This document shows, piece by piece, positions 26,605-35,245 of a DNA stretch of 64,000 bases. The position numbers were made by a program, and so were the translations under genes. The stretch spans positions 31,371-95,370 of the forward strand of contig NZ_KB891895.1 in NCBI RefSeq assembly GCF_000373585.1, in the 5' to 3' direction. Within the stretch, counting starts at the first letter, position 1; every line of letters begins with the position of its first letter. The notes beneath the pieces were generated by a model. The model saw nothing but the letters and a program-made list of their open reading frames with translations, did not search any database and was not told the DNA's origin. This stretch comes from Streptomyces sp. MspMP-M5 (GTDB taxonomy: Bacteria > Actinomycetota > Actinomycetes > Streptomycetales > Streptomycetaceae).

Positions 26605-26796
26605 ATGTCCCGCATCCGTACCGCCGCAGCCGCCCTCGCACTCGCCGCCTTCGTGTCCGTCCTGGCCGTCAACACCGGCAGCAACGACCCGGAGGACTCG
26701 GGCTGGGGCGCCACCCTGGCCGGTGCCGACGACTCCGGCTGGGGCTCGGCCCCGCTGACCACCGACATCAGACCGGCGGGCACCCTGCGGATCTGA
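26605..26796 (+). CDS. 63-aa secreted or membrane-inserted peptide with DSGWG repeats
   Basis: Short gene with GAGGAG six bases before its ATG. Residues 1-24 are a basic-hydrophobic signal or anchor (MSRIRTAAAALALAAFVSVL). The rest carries two copies of (E/D)DSGWG about eleven residues apart (EDSGWGATLAG then DDSGWGSAPL), and ends ...IRPAGTLRI. It has no cysteine, so it is not a lanthipeptide substrate. It is the first gene of the operon carrying the N-hydroxylase. It may be a precursor peptide, scaffold, signal or unrelated secreted peptide. DSGWG-type small peptides seem to occur elsewhere in streptomycetes, but I cannot name a characterised family. Confidence 0.7.
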   Translation: MSRIRTAAAALALAAFVSVLAVNTGSNDPEDSGWGATLAGADDSGWGSAPLTTDIRPAGTLRI

Positions 26797-26864
26797 CCGA
26801 CCGACCCATCCGGCTCCGGGCGCAAGACCGGGGCGCACCCACGCCACCGCACAAGGGGAAGTTC

Positions 26865-28184
26865 ATGTCCAAGCACGACGTCGAAGTCCTCGCCATCGGA
26901 GCCGGCCCGGCCAACCTGGCGCTGGCCGTGGCCCTGGAGGAGCTCGCGCCGGCCCACCTGGCCGGCCAGACCCTCCTGCTGGAGCAGGGCGACACCGTCG
27001 CCTGGCAGCGCGGCATGCTGCTGCCCTGGTCACAGAGTCAGGTCTCGTTCCTCAAGGACCTGGTGACGCTGCGCAACCCGCGCAGCAAGTTCTCCTTCGT
27101 CAACTACCTCCACGAGAGCGGGCGGTTGGAGGAGTTCATCAACCTCTCCACCTTCACCCCCTACCGCAGCGAGATATCCGACTACCACCGCTGGGTCGCC
27201 GAATCCCTCGACCGGGTCCGCGTGCGCTACGGCTCCAAGGTCACCTCGCTGGTGCCGCGCCGGGACGCTGCCGGCGCCGTCGACGGCTGGCTGGCCCACA
27301 CCGCGGACGGTGCCGTCATCTCCGGCCGCCACCTGGTCGTCGGCGCCGGCCGGGACGCCAACGTCCCCGCGGTCTTCCGCGGGCTCGACGCGGACCGCGT
27401 CATCCACAGCACCGAATACCTGGACCGCATCGCCGCCCGGCCCCGGCGGGCGGGTGAGCGGGTGGTGGTCATCGGCGGGGCGCAGAGCGCCGCCGAGATG
27501 TTCCACTCCGTCCAGCAGGACCTGCCCGGCTGCACCCCCACGCTGATCATGCGCTCGATCGGCCTCAACCACTACGAGACCAGCAAGTTCACCAACGAGC
27601 TGTTCTTCTCCGGCTTCGTCGACGAGTTCCACGCCGCGGACGCGACCGCCCGCGGCAGCATCCTGGAGGAGATGCACCGCACCAACTACGCGGGGCTGAC
27701 CCCACCCATGCTGGAGCAGCTCTACCGGCAGGTCTACCTGGACCGGATGCGCGGCGGCGGGGGCCTCGCTATCCGCACCATGACCCGCGTCACCGACGTC
27801 CGGGACACCGGCGACGAGCTCGTCCTGACCCTGGCCAACCGGCTGACCGGCGCCGTCGAGGAACTCCCCTGCGACCTCGTCCTGCTCGGCACCGGATTCC
27901 GCCCCGAGCAGCCCGCCGTCATCCGGAACCTGGCCGACGCACTGGGCCTCGCGAAGATCGAGGTCGGCCGCGACTACCGGCTGGACCTCGGCGAACAGAC
28001 CGCCGCCAGCTGCTACTTGCAGGGCGTCAACGAGGCCACCCACGGCATCGCCGACTCGCTGCTGAGCATCCTCGCCACCCGCAGCGAGGAGATCGCCAGG
28101 AACCTGATCGACCACGCCGCACAGTCCCCCCGGACCGCGCCGCGACCCACCGCCGAGGACCGCGAGCCGGTTCCGGTCCTCTGA
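26865..28184 (+). CDS. Lysine/ornithine N-monooxygenase (flavin N-hydroxylase)
   Basis: A 439-residue FAD/NADPH enzyme of the L-lysine N6- / L-ornithine N5-hydroxylase family. FAD loop VLAIGAGPANLALAVAL at residues 6-22; substrate region QSQVSFLKDLVTLRNPRSKFSF; NADPH loop VVVIGGAQSAAEMF; C-terminal LLGTGFRPEQP. ATG at 26865 preceded by AAGGGGAA. It hydroxylates the side-chain amine of lysine or ornithine. Next to cupin and MetRS-like genes this is the first step of the hydrazine-forming route, where N-hydroxylysine supplies one nitrogen of the N-N bond. Lysine is favoured by the pathway precedent, not by the sequence. Confidence 0.9.
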   Translation: MSKHDVEVLAIGAGPANLALAVALEELAPAHLAGQTLLLEQGDTVAWQRGMLLPWSQSQVSFLKDLVTLRNPRSKFSFVNYLHESGRLEEFINLSTFTPYRSEISDYHRWVAESLDRVRVRYGSKVTSLVPRRDAAGAVDGWLAHTADGAVISGRHLVVGAGRDANVPAVFRGLDADRVIHSTEYLDRIAARPRRAGERVVVIGGAQSAAEMFHSVQQDLPGCTPTLIMRSIGLNHYETSKFTNELFFSGFVDEFHAADATARGSILEEMHRTNYAGLTPPMLEQLYRQVYLDRMRGGGGLAIRTMTRVTDVRDTGDELVLTLANRLTGAVEELPCDLVLLGTGFRPEQPAVIRNLADALGLAKIEVGRDYRLDLGEQTAASCYLQGVNEATHGIADSLLSILATRSEEIARNLIDHAAQSPRTAPRPTAEDREPVPVL

Positions 28185-28260
28185 GGTCCACGGTCCCGCA
28201 CCCGCCAGGCGTCCGCGCCCCGTCGGCAAGCCCGCTCTTGCCCTTCTCTAAGGAACTCCC

Positions 28261-28623
28261 TTGGACATCCGACACTTCGACCGCGCCGCGCTCGACGCGG
28301 AGAACAGCTGGTCGCAACGGCTGCTGCCGTGGCCCACACTGAACGCCCCCTTCGAAGGCGCCCAGAGCGTCATCCTCGCCGGTGCCTCCTCCCCCAAGCA
28401 CGCCCACCACGAGTACGAGATCTTCCTCGCGGTGAAGGGCGAGGCGTGGATCGAGTCCCGCGGTGAGCGGCTGCCGTTCGTGGCCGGCGACATCGTGCAC
28501 TTCCCGCCCGGCCACGAACACCAGGTCATCAACGACACCGACACCGACTTCGAGATGTTCAGCATCTGGTGGGACGCCGACATGAGCACGGCGTTCATGA
28601 AGCGTCACGAGAGCGAGGGCTGA
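28261..28623 (+). CDS. Stand-alone cupin (hydrazine-synthetase cupin half)
   Basis: A 120-residue single-domain cupin starting at TTG, five bases after AAGGAAC. Cupin motif 1: HAHHEYEIFLAVKGEAWIE (metal ligands His, His, Glu); motif 2: FPPGHEHQVIND (last His). It lies three bases before a MetRS-like gene. Known hydrazine synthetases (Spb40, Tri28 and ForK type, as I recall) contain cupin and MetRS-like domains in one chain; the cupin binds zinc and rearranges the O-acylated N-hydroxylysine ester to the hydrazine. Here the two halves are separate proteins, probably working as a complex. Confidence 0.82.
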   Translation: MDIRHFDRAALDAENSWSQRLLPWPTLNAPFEGAQSVILAGASSPKHAHHEYEIFLAVKGEAWIESRGERLPFVAGDIVHFPPGHEHQVINDTDTDFEMFSIWWDADMSTAFMKRHESEG

Positions 28624-28626
28624 GCC

Positions 28627-30249
28627 ATGCCGTCCCGCAACGAGCTGGGTGACCGGCGCGTCATCGTCATCGACACCCCGCCCACCCCCAACGGCAGCCT
28701 GCACGTCGGCCACCTCGCCGGCCCGTTCATCGCCGCCGACGTCCACGCCCGCTACCTGCGCGCCACCGGGCGCGGCGTGCTCTACTCCTCCGGCACCGAC
28801 GAGAGCCAGACCTACGTCCTGGCCAGCGCCCGCAAGCTCGGCGTCGCCCCCGAGGAACTGGCGCGGCGTTCGTGGACCGGCATCCGGGACACCCTGGAGA
28901 CGATGGGCATGTCCGTCGACGGCTTCGCGCCGTACGACGACGGCTACCGCGCCACCGTCCTGAAGTTCGTCCAGGAGCTGCACGCCGCCGGCAAGTTCGA
29001 GCTGCGCACCGTGCGCCTGCCGTACTCCGAGAAGACCGGCGAATTCCTCGTCGAGGGCCTGGTCTGCGGCGACTGCCCGATCTGCCTGTCGGAGAGCCGC
29101 GGCGGCCTGTGCGAGACCTGCGGCCACCCCAACAACTTCGACGAGCTGATCGGCGCCCGTTCCACCGTCGACCCCACCGACCAGCTCACCACCCGCGAAG
29201 CCGAGATCCTGGTCCTCCCGATGGAGGACTACCGGGACCGCCTCACCACCTACTACGCCGAGAAACTGCCCTACCTGCGGCCCCACATGGCGCAGTTGGT
29301 GCGCGAACTCCTGGACCGGCCGCTCGCCGACTTCCCGATCACCTACCCGCTCGGCTGGGGCATCGAGGCGCCGTTCCCGGAGACCCCCGGACAGGTCATC
29401 AACGCCTGGGTCGAAGGCATTCCGGCGGTCATGTACACCACCGACCATGCGGCCCGGCAACTCGGTGAGGAGACCGCCGCCTCCGACGAGCTGTGGCGGA
29501 CCGACCGCGACCATGAACTGGTCTACTTCATCGGCTTCGACAACATCTGGTTCTGGGGCCTGACCCACCTCGCCCTGATCATGGCCCACGAGGGCCGGTA
29601 CATCGTCCCCGACGCCATGATCGTCAACGAGTTCTACGAGTTGGAGAACGAGAAGTTCTCCACCAGCCGGGGGCACGTCCTGTACGCCGAGGACCTGCTC
29701 AAGGAGGTCCCCCGGGACCTCGTCCGGTTCTACCTGGCCCTGGCCAACCCCGAGAACCAGCGCACGAACTTCAGCCGGGTGGCGCTCGACAAGGTCACCG
29801 GCGAGCGGCTCGTCCAGCCGTGGGAGCGGCTGCGCTCCCGTCTCGACGAGGCGGCCCGGACGGTCGGCGGCACCACCCTGCCGGTCTCCGACCGGGCCCG
29901 CCGGCACGCGGCGATCATGCTGGAGCGGTTCGCCGCCTGCTACGAGCTGGAGGGCTACAGCCTCACCCGCGCCGCCGACCTGATCTGCGTCCAGCTGGAG
30001 CGACTGGCCCGCTGGACCGAGGAACTCGACCTGGGCTGCCGGCAGCCGGACCGAACGGCCCTGGGCGACCTGTACCTGGAGGTCCGCGCCCTGATCGCCT
30101 GCGCCTCGCCGATCCTGATCGACCTGGCCGAGGCGGCCGCACTGGCCGGCGGCTTCGACGGCTCGCTGGGCTTCGAGACCTTCGCGCTCTCCGAGGTCAA
30201 GCCGTTCGCCCTGCCGCCGCTCGGCACGACCACGGCCCAGGCCGGCTGA
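28627..30249 (+). CDS. MetRS-like adenylating enzyme (hydrazine-synthetase MetRS half)
   Basis: A 540-residue class I tRNA-synthetase-like protein. HIGH motif as SLHVGHLAGPF, KMSKS motif as NEKFSTSRGH, and a Cys4 knuckle (CGDCPIC ... CETCGH). It retains the helical domain after KMSKS but lacks the C-terminal dimer domain of many housekeeping MetRS. ATG start, three bases after the cupin stop. Family knowledge: these enzymes activate an amino acid (glycine in s56-p1) and esterify it to the N-hydroxyl of hydroxylysine instead of tRNA. Position between the N-hydroxylase, cupin and flavin oxidase supports that over a spare MetRS or resistance MetRS. Confidence 0.88.
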   Translation: MPSRNELGDRRVIVIDTPPTPNGSLHVGHLAGPFIAADVHARYLRATGRGVLYSSGTDESQTYVLASARKLGVAPEELARRSWTGIRDTLETMGMSVDGFAPYDDGYRATVLKFVQELHAAGKFELRTVRLPYSEKTGEFLVEGLVCGDCPICLSESRGGLCETCGHPNNFDELIGARSTVDPTDQLTTREAEILVLPMEDYRDRLTTYYAEKLPYLRPHMAQLVRELLDRPLADFPITYPLGWGIEAPFPETPGQVINAWVEGIPAVMYTTDHAARQLGEETAASDELWRTDRDHELVYFIGFDNIWFWGLTHLALIMAHEGRYIVPDAMIVNEFYELENEKFSTSRGHVLYAEDLLKEVPRDLVRFYLALANPENQRTNFSRVALDKVTGERLVQPWERLRSRLDEAARTVGGTTLPVSDRARRHAAIMLERFAACYELEGYSLTRAADLICVQLERLARWTEELDLGCRQPDRTALGDLYLEVRALIACASPILIDLAEAAALAGGFDGSLGFETFALSEVKPFALPPLGTTTAQAG

Positions 30250-30253
30250 AGCC

Positions 30254-31414
30254 GTGCGGATCATCGTCGTGGGAGGCGGAGTGATCGGCCTCCTCACCGC
30301 ACTGGAGTGCTCGCTCGCGGGCGCCGAGGTGAGCGTCGTGGACCGGGGCGAGATCCCCAACCCGGAGGCCACCTCCTACGACCGGCACCGCGTCCTTAGG
30401 GCCCTGCACCCGGGCGCACCCGAGGCCGCGGCGGCCATCGAGGCCCATCACCGGTGGGCGGAGGTCGAGTCCCGGCTCGGCGCCGACGTCTACCACCGGG
30501 TCGGGGCCCTGACCGTCCTGGGCCCCGGCGAGCCCGAGGCGTCGGCCGCCGCGCTCGCCGAGGTGCCGGGCGCGGTGCGGCTCGACGAGCGGCAGACCGT
30601 CGAACGCTTCCCGCACCTGCGGCCGCCCCGCGGCAGCCGCGCGGTGCTGGAGCGCAACGGAGGAGTGCTGCTCGCCGACCGCATCCTGACCGGCACCGCC
30701 GCACTGCTGGCCGGCCGGCCGGGTGTCCGGCTGCTGCCCGGCCGGCGGGTCACCGGTGTGGAGGCGCCGTTCGGGCTGGTGCGGCTGGCGGACGGCACCG
30801 CGCTGCGCGGTGACGCGGTCGTGCTGGCCGCCGGCCTGTGGTCGCGCGAACTGCTCGGCCCCGACCGGTCCGACGGCCTGACCCTCTACCGGCAGACCCA
30901 GCTGATGTGCACGGTGCCCGCGGACCTGCGGGGGGTGTGGGAGCGCACGCCCACCATCCCGTCCCTCGGCACCCCGGAGGGCTCCTGGCTGGTGCCGCCG
31001 GTGGCCGGGACCCCCCTCAAGCTCAGCGCGGCCGTCGCCTGCCGGCCCGTCGAGAAGGTGACCGACCGGATCGCCCCCGACGCGCAACGGACCCGGCTGG
31101 TGGAGCTCTTCACCGCGCTGCTGCACGGATTCCGGGCCGAGTGGATCGAGCGGGCCGAGGACAGCTACTACCTCGCCGACAGCACGACCCACGGCCCGGT
31201 CCTCGGGCAGCTGGGCGAGGAGAACGCGTGGATCTACGCGGCCTGCGGCGGCTCCTCGTTCAAGTTCGCCCCCCTGATAGCCCGTTCACTGGCCCGCCGG
31301 GCGCTGGGCACCGGGCCCGGCGTCCCGACCGGCCTGGCCGCCGTGGACCGCCCGGTGCGGATGCCCGGCCGGCTGCGCGCCCCCGACCACTTGATCTCAG
31401 GAGTCGCACCATGA
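30254..31414 (+). CDS. FAD-dependent amino-acid oxidase (DAO/glycine-oxidase family)
   Basis: A 386-residue flavoprotein. Rossmann FAD loop IIVVGGGVIGLLTALECSLAG; DAO-type barrel; C-terminal WIYAACGGSSFKFAPLIA. GTG start four bases after the MetRS-like stop; its own stop overlaps the MFS start (ATGA). In related hydrazine pathways (s56-p1, formycin) a flavoenzyme of this kind releases hydrazinoacetic acid from the lysine-glycine hydrazine conjugate by oxidative C-N cleavage. Same assignment inferred here from order and family; substrate unproven. Confidence 0.85.
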   Translation: MRIIVVGGGVIGLLTALECSLAGAEVSVVDRGEIPNPEATSYDRHRVLRALHPGAPEAAAAIEAHHRWAEVESRLGADVYHRVGALTVLGPGEPEASAAALAEVPGAVRLDERQTVERFPHLRPPRGSRAVLERNGGVLLADRILTGTAALLAGRPGVRLLPGRRVTGVEAPFGLVRLADGTALRGDAVVLAAGLWSRELLGPDRSDGLTLYRQTQLMCTVPADLRGVWERTPTIPSLGTPEGSWLVPPVAGTPLKLSAAVACRPVEKVTDRIAPDAQRTRLVELFTALLHGFRAEWIERAEDSYYLADSTTHGPVLGQLGEENAWIYAACGGSSFKFAPLIARSLARRALGTGPGVPTGLAAVDRPVRMPGRLRAPDHLISGVAP

Positions 31415-32670
31415 CCACCACGCAGGCCCCCGGGGCACCGCAGGCGGCCCGGCCCTCGGGCCGGGACCGGGCCGAGTGGCTGATCCTCCCGGCGAACTTC
31501 GTCACCTACCTCGGCAACGGCATCCAGATGATGGGCGCGTCGCTGCTGGTCCTCGAAGAGCAACGGACCGCGCTGTCGGTGGGCTGGCTGTTCATCGTGA
31601 TGGCCATTCCCCAGGTGCTGCTCTCCGTGCTCTTCGGGCGGCTCGTCGACCGCTTCGACCGGCGGATGATGTGCCTGCTCTGCGACGTGGCGAGCGCACT
31701 CGCGGCGCTGTCGCTGCCGGTCGCGCTGGCGCTCGGAGCGTCCACACAGCTCACCGCGTACGTCGTGACCTTCGCGCTGTCGCTGATCTCCGCCGCGTTC
31801 AACCCCGCCAGCAACGCCCTGGTGCGGGAGCGGGTGCGGTACGAGCGGCTGGGACCGTTCAACGCCAACTTCTCGATGTCGACGCAGGCGGGCTCGTTGC
31901 TGTCGGCGGCCGTCGGCGGCTTCCTGATCCAGGTCTTCGGCCTGATGCCGATGTTCTACTTCAACGCCGCCACCTTCGCCTTCTCCGCGGCGTGCTGGGT
32001 GGTGCTCGGCCGCAAACCGCAGCGGAGCGCCGAGCAGGCGGCCGAGGAGGGGACGCAGGCGGGCACGCCGACGGGCGGACCGGTCAAGCGCCTCGGAGTG
32101 CTGCTCGCCGTCGGCAGCGTCAACATCACCGTCAGCAACGTGCTGTTGGTGGTCCTGGTCATCCAGGTGTTCAAGCAGCACGCGGGCATCTTCGGACTGG
32201 TCGACGCGCTCGCCGGGGTCGGCATGCTGATCGGCGCGGCCGTCTACAAGCGGATCTCCGCGCGGGTCTCCAACCTGGCGCTCGCGGCCTTCGGATTCGC
32301 GGGGAACGCGGCGCTGATCGCCGTGGAGCCGTTCCACATCGCCTCCCTGATGACCGCGATCCCGTTCGCCGCGTTCGCCTTCGGCTTCGCCGCGATCTCC
32401 TCGCGCACCCTGCTGATGCGGGCCGTCGAGGACAGCCGCTCCGGCCGGGTCTTCGGCACGGTCAACGCGGTCAGCCTGGCGGCCGGACTGGTCGTCACGA
32501 TCACCCTGTCCTACCTCGCCGACCACCGGTCCGTGGCCCTCGCGTTCTGGAGCCTGTCGCTCCTGATCGGTGTCGTCCCGCTGGCCGCCATCGCCACCAT
32601 GCGGCGCTTCTACGCCGCGCAGGAGCGGACCACCGCCGCCACCACGCCCGTGCCGCAGCCCGCCAACTGA
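31411..32670 (+). CDS. MFS exporter (enterobactin-exporter/DHA3-like)
   Basis: A 419-residue transporter with about twelve membrane helices. The loop-2 motif is GRLVDRFDRRMMCLLCDV; NPASNALVRERVRYERLGPFNANFSMS follows helix 4, typical of the DHA3-type MFS exporters that include EntS. Central cytoplasmic loop (KPQRSAEQAAEEG...). Start ATG overlaps the oxidase stop. Probable exporter of the cluster product, giving self-protection. Confidence 0.92.
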   Translation: MTTTQAPGAPQAARPSGRDRAEWLILPANFVTYLGNGIQMMGASLLVLEEQRTALSVGWLFIVMAIPQVLLSVLFGRLVDRFDRRMMCLLCDVASALAALSLPVALALGASTQLTAYVVTFALSLISAAFNPASNALVRERVRYERLGPFNANFSMSTQAGSLLSAAVGGFLIQVFGLMPMFYFNAATFAFSAACWVVLGRKPQRSAEQAAEEGTQAGTPTGGPVKRLGVLLAVGSVNITVSNVLLVVLVIQVFKQHAGIFGLVDALAGVGMLIGAAVYKRISARVSNLALAAFGFAGNAALIAVEPFHIASLMTAIPFAAFAFGFAAISSRTLLMRAVEDSRSGRVFGTVNAVSLAAGLVVTITLSYLADHRSVALAFWSLSLLIGVVPLAAIATMRRFYAAQERTTAATTPVPQPAN

Positions 32671-32689
32671 CCCCCGAGGAGCCCGCACC

Positions 32690-33934
32690 ATGAAACTGCT
32701 CGCGCTGGAGGCCCTCCAGAACGCCCAGTACTACCTGTCCCGCTACCAGCAGGTCGAGGAGCTCGGGGCCGAGCTGTACGTCCTCAACGGCCTGGGCGAG
32801 GACGCCTACTGGCCCGCCGAGCGCTACCGCGTCGTCGGCTCGCAGCAGATCGACGACATCGTCGCCGCCGCCCGCACCTGGCACGCCGAGGAGCACTTCG
32901 AGGGCGTCCTGACCTTCTCCGAGGCCGGCGTGGTCACCGTCGCCGCCGTCGCCGAGGCGCTCGGCCTGCCCGGCATCGGGCTGGAGGCCGCCCGCACCAG
33001 CCGCAACAAGTACCTGATGCGCCGGGCCCACGAGAAGGGCGGCGTCCCGATCCCAGCCTTCCGCCTGGTGTCCGACCTGGCCGAGGCGCACGCGGCCGGC
33101 GAGGAGTTCGGCTACCCCGTCATCCTCAAGCCGACGCTGGGCGCGGCCAGCAACTTCGTCTTCCGCGTCGAGGACGCCGACGACATGACCGAGCGGTTCG
33201 CCCAGGCCCTCGACGGCATCGACGGCATGTCCTGGTACCGCATGGAGGCGCACGGCGTCGACCTGGGCCCGCAGGGGCTGCTGATCGAATCCTTCCTGGA
33301 CGGGCGGGAGTTCCTGTGCGAGGCGGTCGCCTGGGACGGCGAGGTCTACCTCGGCTCGGTCGTCGACCGGGTCACCGTCGAGGGCGACACCTTCGACGAC
33401 GACGTGCACGCCGCGCCGACCTCGCTGAGCCCCGGCCAGATCGAGGAACTGCACCGGGCGGTCCGGGCCGGCGTGCGGGCCCAGGGCGTCACCCACGGCG
33501 TGCTGCACGCCGAGGTCCGCTACCACCAGGGCGCCCCGCACATCCTGGAGATCGCCGTGCGCCCCGGTGGCGGCGGACTCGACCACATCGCCCGGCTCAC
33601 CGCCGGCCACTGCCCGATCCGGGCCCTGATGGACACCGCCCGCGGCGTCCGGCCGAAGGTCGGCCCGTACACCCCGACCGGGGTGCACATCGCCGGCATG
33701 GCCCTGCTGTGCGACTCCGGACGGATCGAGCGGGTCGACGTCCCGGCCGAACTCGCCGACTCCGACAAGGTCTTCTTCTTCAAGATCACCGCCCGGCCGG
33801 GGGACCTCATCCGCCGTCCCCCCGAGGGCAACTCCATCCTCGGCTTCCTCGGTGTCACCGGCACCTCCTTCGAGGACGCGATGCGCACCGCGACCGATCT
33901 CGCCAACTCCATCGACGTGCACTTCGCCCCGTGA
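32690..33934 (+). CDS. ATP-grasp carboxylate-amine ligase (second)
   Basis: A 414-residue ATP-grasp enzyme. preATP region: MKLLALEALQNAQYYLSRYQ, TFSEAGVVTVAAVAEALGLPG; ATP grasp: YPVILKPTLGAASNFVFRVED, LLIESFLDGREFLCEAV, and metal/phosphate region HGVLHAEVRYHQGAPHILEIAVRPGGGG (Glu in place of the usual Asn beside it). C-terminal tail VFFFKITARPGDLIRRPP. Preceded by GAGGAGCCC. It is distinct from the first ATP-grasp (24927) and the GSP-synthase-like one at 40071, so the pathway may form up to three amide-type bonds. No NRPS is nearby. Confidence 0.9.
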   Translation: MKLLALEALQNAQYYLSRYQQVEELGAELYVLNGLGEDAYWPAERYRVVGSQQIDDIVAAARTWHAEEHFEGVLTFSEAGVVTVAAVAEALGLPGIGLEAARTSRNKYLMRRAHEKGGVPIPAFRLVSDLAEAHAAGEEFGYPVILKPTLGAASNFVFRVEDADDMTERFAQALDGIDGMSWYRMEAHGVDLGPQGLLIESFLDGREFLCEAVAWDGEVYLGSVVDRVTVEGDTFDDDVHAAPTSLSPGQIEELHRAVRAGVRAQGVTHGVLHAEVRYHQGAPHILEIAVRPGGGGLDHIARLTAGHCPIRALMDTARGVRPKVGPYTPTGVHIAGMALLCDSGRIERVDVPAELADSDKVFFFKITARPGDLIRRPPEGNSILGFLGVTGTSFEDAMRTATDLANSIDVHFAP

Positions 33935-33990
33935 ACCAGGCCGCAATCCGGCCGCCCACCAGCTCTTTCCGCACCCCAGGAGGGACCACC

Positions 33991-34854
33991 ATGCCCTACC
34001 CGCAGCCCATCGAGCCGCCGCACACCCCCGAGGCTCCCCGCACCCGCACCGCGATCCGGCGCCGGCTGCTGATGTGCCGCCCCAGCCACTTCGACGTGCA
34101 CTACTCCATCAACCCGTGGATGCACCCCGAGAAGCCCGTGGACGCGGAACTCGCCCTCGCCCAGTGGGAGACGCTGCGCGCGCTGTACGAGGAGCTCGGG
34201 CACACCGTCGAGCTGATCGAGCCGGTCGGCGGCCTGCCCGACATGGTGTTCGCCGCCAACGGCGCCACCGTCGTCGACGGCAAGGTGTTCGGCGCCCGCT
34301 TCCGCCACGTCGAGCGCACCGCCGAGGGCCCCGCCTACCTGGACTGGTTCCGCGACCAGGGCTACCAGGAGCTGTGCTGGCCCGAGTACATCAACGAGGG
34401 CGAGGGCGACTACCTCCTCGTCGGACGCCGGCTGCTGGCCGGCACCGGGTTCCGCACCGACGTGCGCTCGCACGCCGAGGCACAGGAGTTCTTCGGCGTC
34501 CCGGTCACCGGACTGACCCTGGTCGACCCGGAGTTCTACCACCTGGACACCGCGCTCGCGGTGCTGTCCGACACCGAGGTCATGTACTACCCGGCCGCCT
34601 TCACCCCCGGCAGCCAGGCCGTGCTCCGCGAGCTGTACCCGGACGCGATCCTCGCCACCGACGCGGACGCCGCGGTCTTCGGCCTCAACGCCTTCAGCGA
34701 CGGCCACAACGTCCTGCTGCCGCAGTCCGCCACCCACCTCATCGACGCGCTGCGCGAGCGGGGCTTCGCACCGCGCGGCGTCGACCTGTCCGAGCTGCTC
34801 AAGGCCGGCGGCAGCGTCAAGTGCTGCACGCTCGAACTCCGCGACCGTGCCTGA
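33991..34854 (+). CDS. Amidinohydrolase/DDAH-family enzyme (pentein fold)
   Basis: A 287-residue pentein enzyme of the dimethylarginine dimethylaminohydrolase/amidinotransferase group. Substrate/acid residues: DMVFAANGATVV and EGEGDYLLVG; catalytic His in EFYHLDTALAVL; nucleophilic Cys in SVKCCTLEL near the C-terminus (two adjacent cysteines, so which is catalytic is unclear). ATG after AGGAGGGACCACC. The family cleaves or transfers guanidine or amidine groups from Arg-like substrates. In this cluster it could deguanidinate an arginine intermediate, or act on an amidine; the substrate is open. The oxygenase at 38305 is of a type acting on arginine, consistent with Arg-derived chemistry. Confidence 0.87.
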   Translation: MPYPQPIEPPHTPEAPRTRTAIRRRLLMCRPSHFDVHYSINPWMHPEKPVDAELALAQWETLRALYEELGHTVELIEPVGGLPDMVFAANGATVVDGKVFGARFRHVERTAEGPAYLDWFRDQGYQELCWPEYINEGEGDYLLVGRRLLAGTGFRTDVRSHAEAQEFFGVPVTGLTLVDPEFYHLDTALAVLSDTEVMYYPAAFTPGSQAVLRELYPDAILATDADAAVFGLNAFSDGHNVLLPQSATHLIDALRERGFAPRGVDLSELLKAGGSVKCCTLELRDRA

Positions 34855-34882
34855 GCGGCCCCCACCACCCCTGGAGGGCATG

Positions 34883-35245
34883 TTGATCGACTACGACGGC
34901 AGGCGATTCCGGAAGGTCACGGCCGGCCCCGACGCCCCCATCGCCCACTACCGCCAACAGGGCGACCTGCTGTGGGGCTCCTCCGCCGGCGGCGACGTCC
35001 GACGCGGCTCGCTCACCGGCGTCGCCGCCCCCGACGGCACCCTCACCTTCGCCTACACGATGGTCCTGACCAGCGGCCGGACCGTCGCCGGGCACTGCGT
35101 GAGCGTCCCCGAGGTCCTCCCCGACGGCCGGGTCCGGCTGCACGAGACGTGGGAGCGCTACGGCCCCGACGCCGCCACCGGCACCTCCTGCATCGAAGAA
35201 CTCGCCGCGACCGACCCCCTCATCGAGCAAGGACCGTCGTCATGA
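34883..35245 (+). CDS. Small DUF protein (actinobacterial, 'N-acetylglutamate synthase'-named family)
   Basis: About 120 residues: IDYDGRRFRKV..., HYRQQGDLLWGSSAGGDVRRGSLTG..., and RLHETWERYG. The family is common in actinomycetes; it is sometimes labelled N-acetylglutamate synthase without biochemical basis, and looks like an all-beta small-molecule-binding fold. TTG 34883 is chosen because GGAGGG lies four bases upstream and the family usually begins with IDYDGRRF; an ATG at 34880 or GTG at 34847 are alternatives. Its stop overlaps the ATG of the solute-binding protein. Role unknown. Confidence 0.72.
   Translation: MIDYDGRRFRKVTAGPDAPIAHYRQQGDLLWGSSAGGDVRRGSLTGVAAPDGTLTFAYTMVLTSGRTVAGHCVSVPEVLPDGRVRLHETWERYGPDAATGTSCIEELAATDPLIEQGPSS

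Noticed and set aside
26605..26796. The DSGWG peptide as a lanthipeptide or cyclic thioether substrate
   Set aside because: No cysteine and no LanKC-type leader box; the synthetase at 55425 is 29 kb away and has its own precursor.
28627..30249. MetRS-like gene as housekeeping or antibiotic-resistant MetRS
   Set aside because: Its tight linkage to N-hydroxylase, cupin and flavin oxidase matches hydrazine-forming pathways much better.
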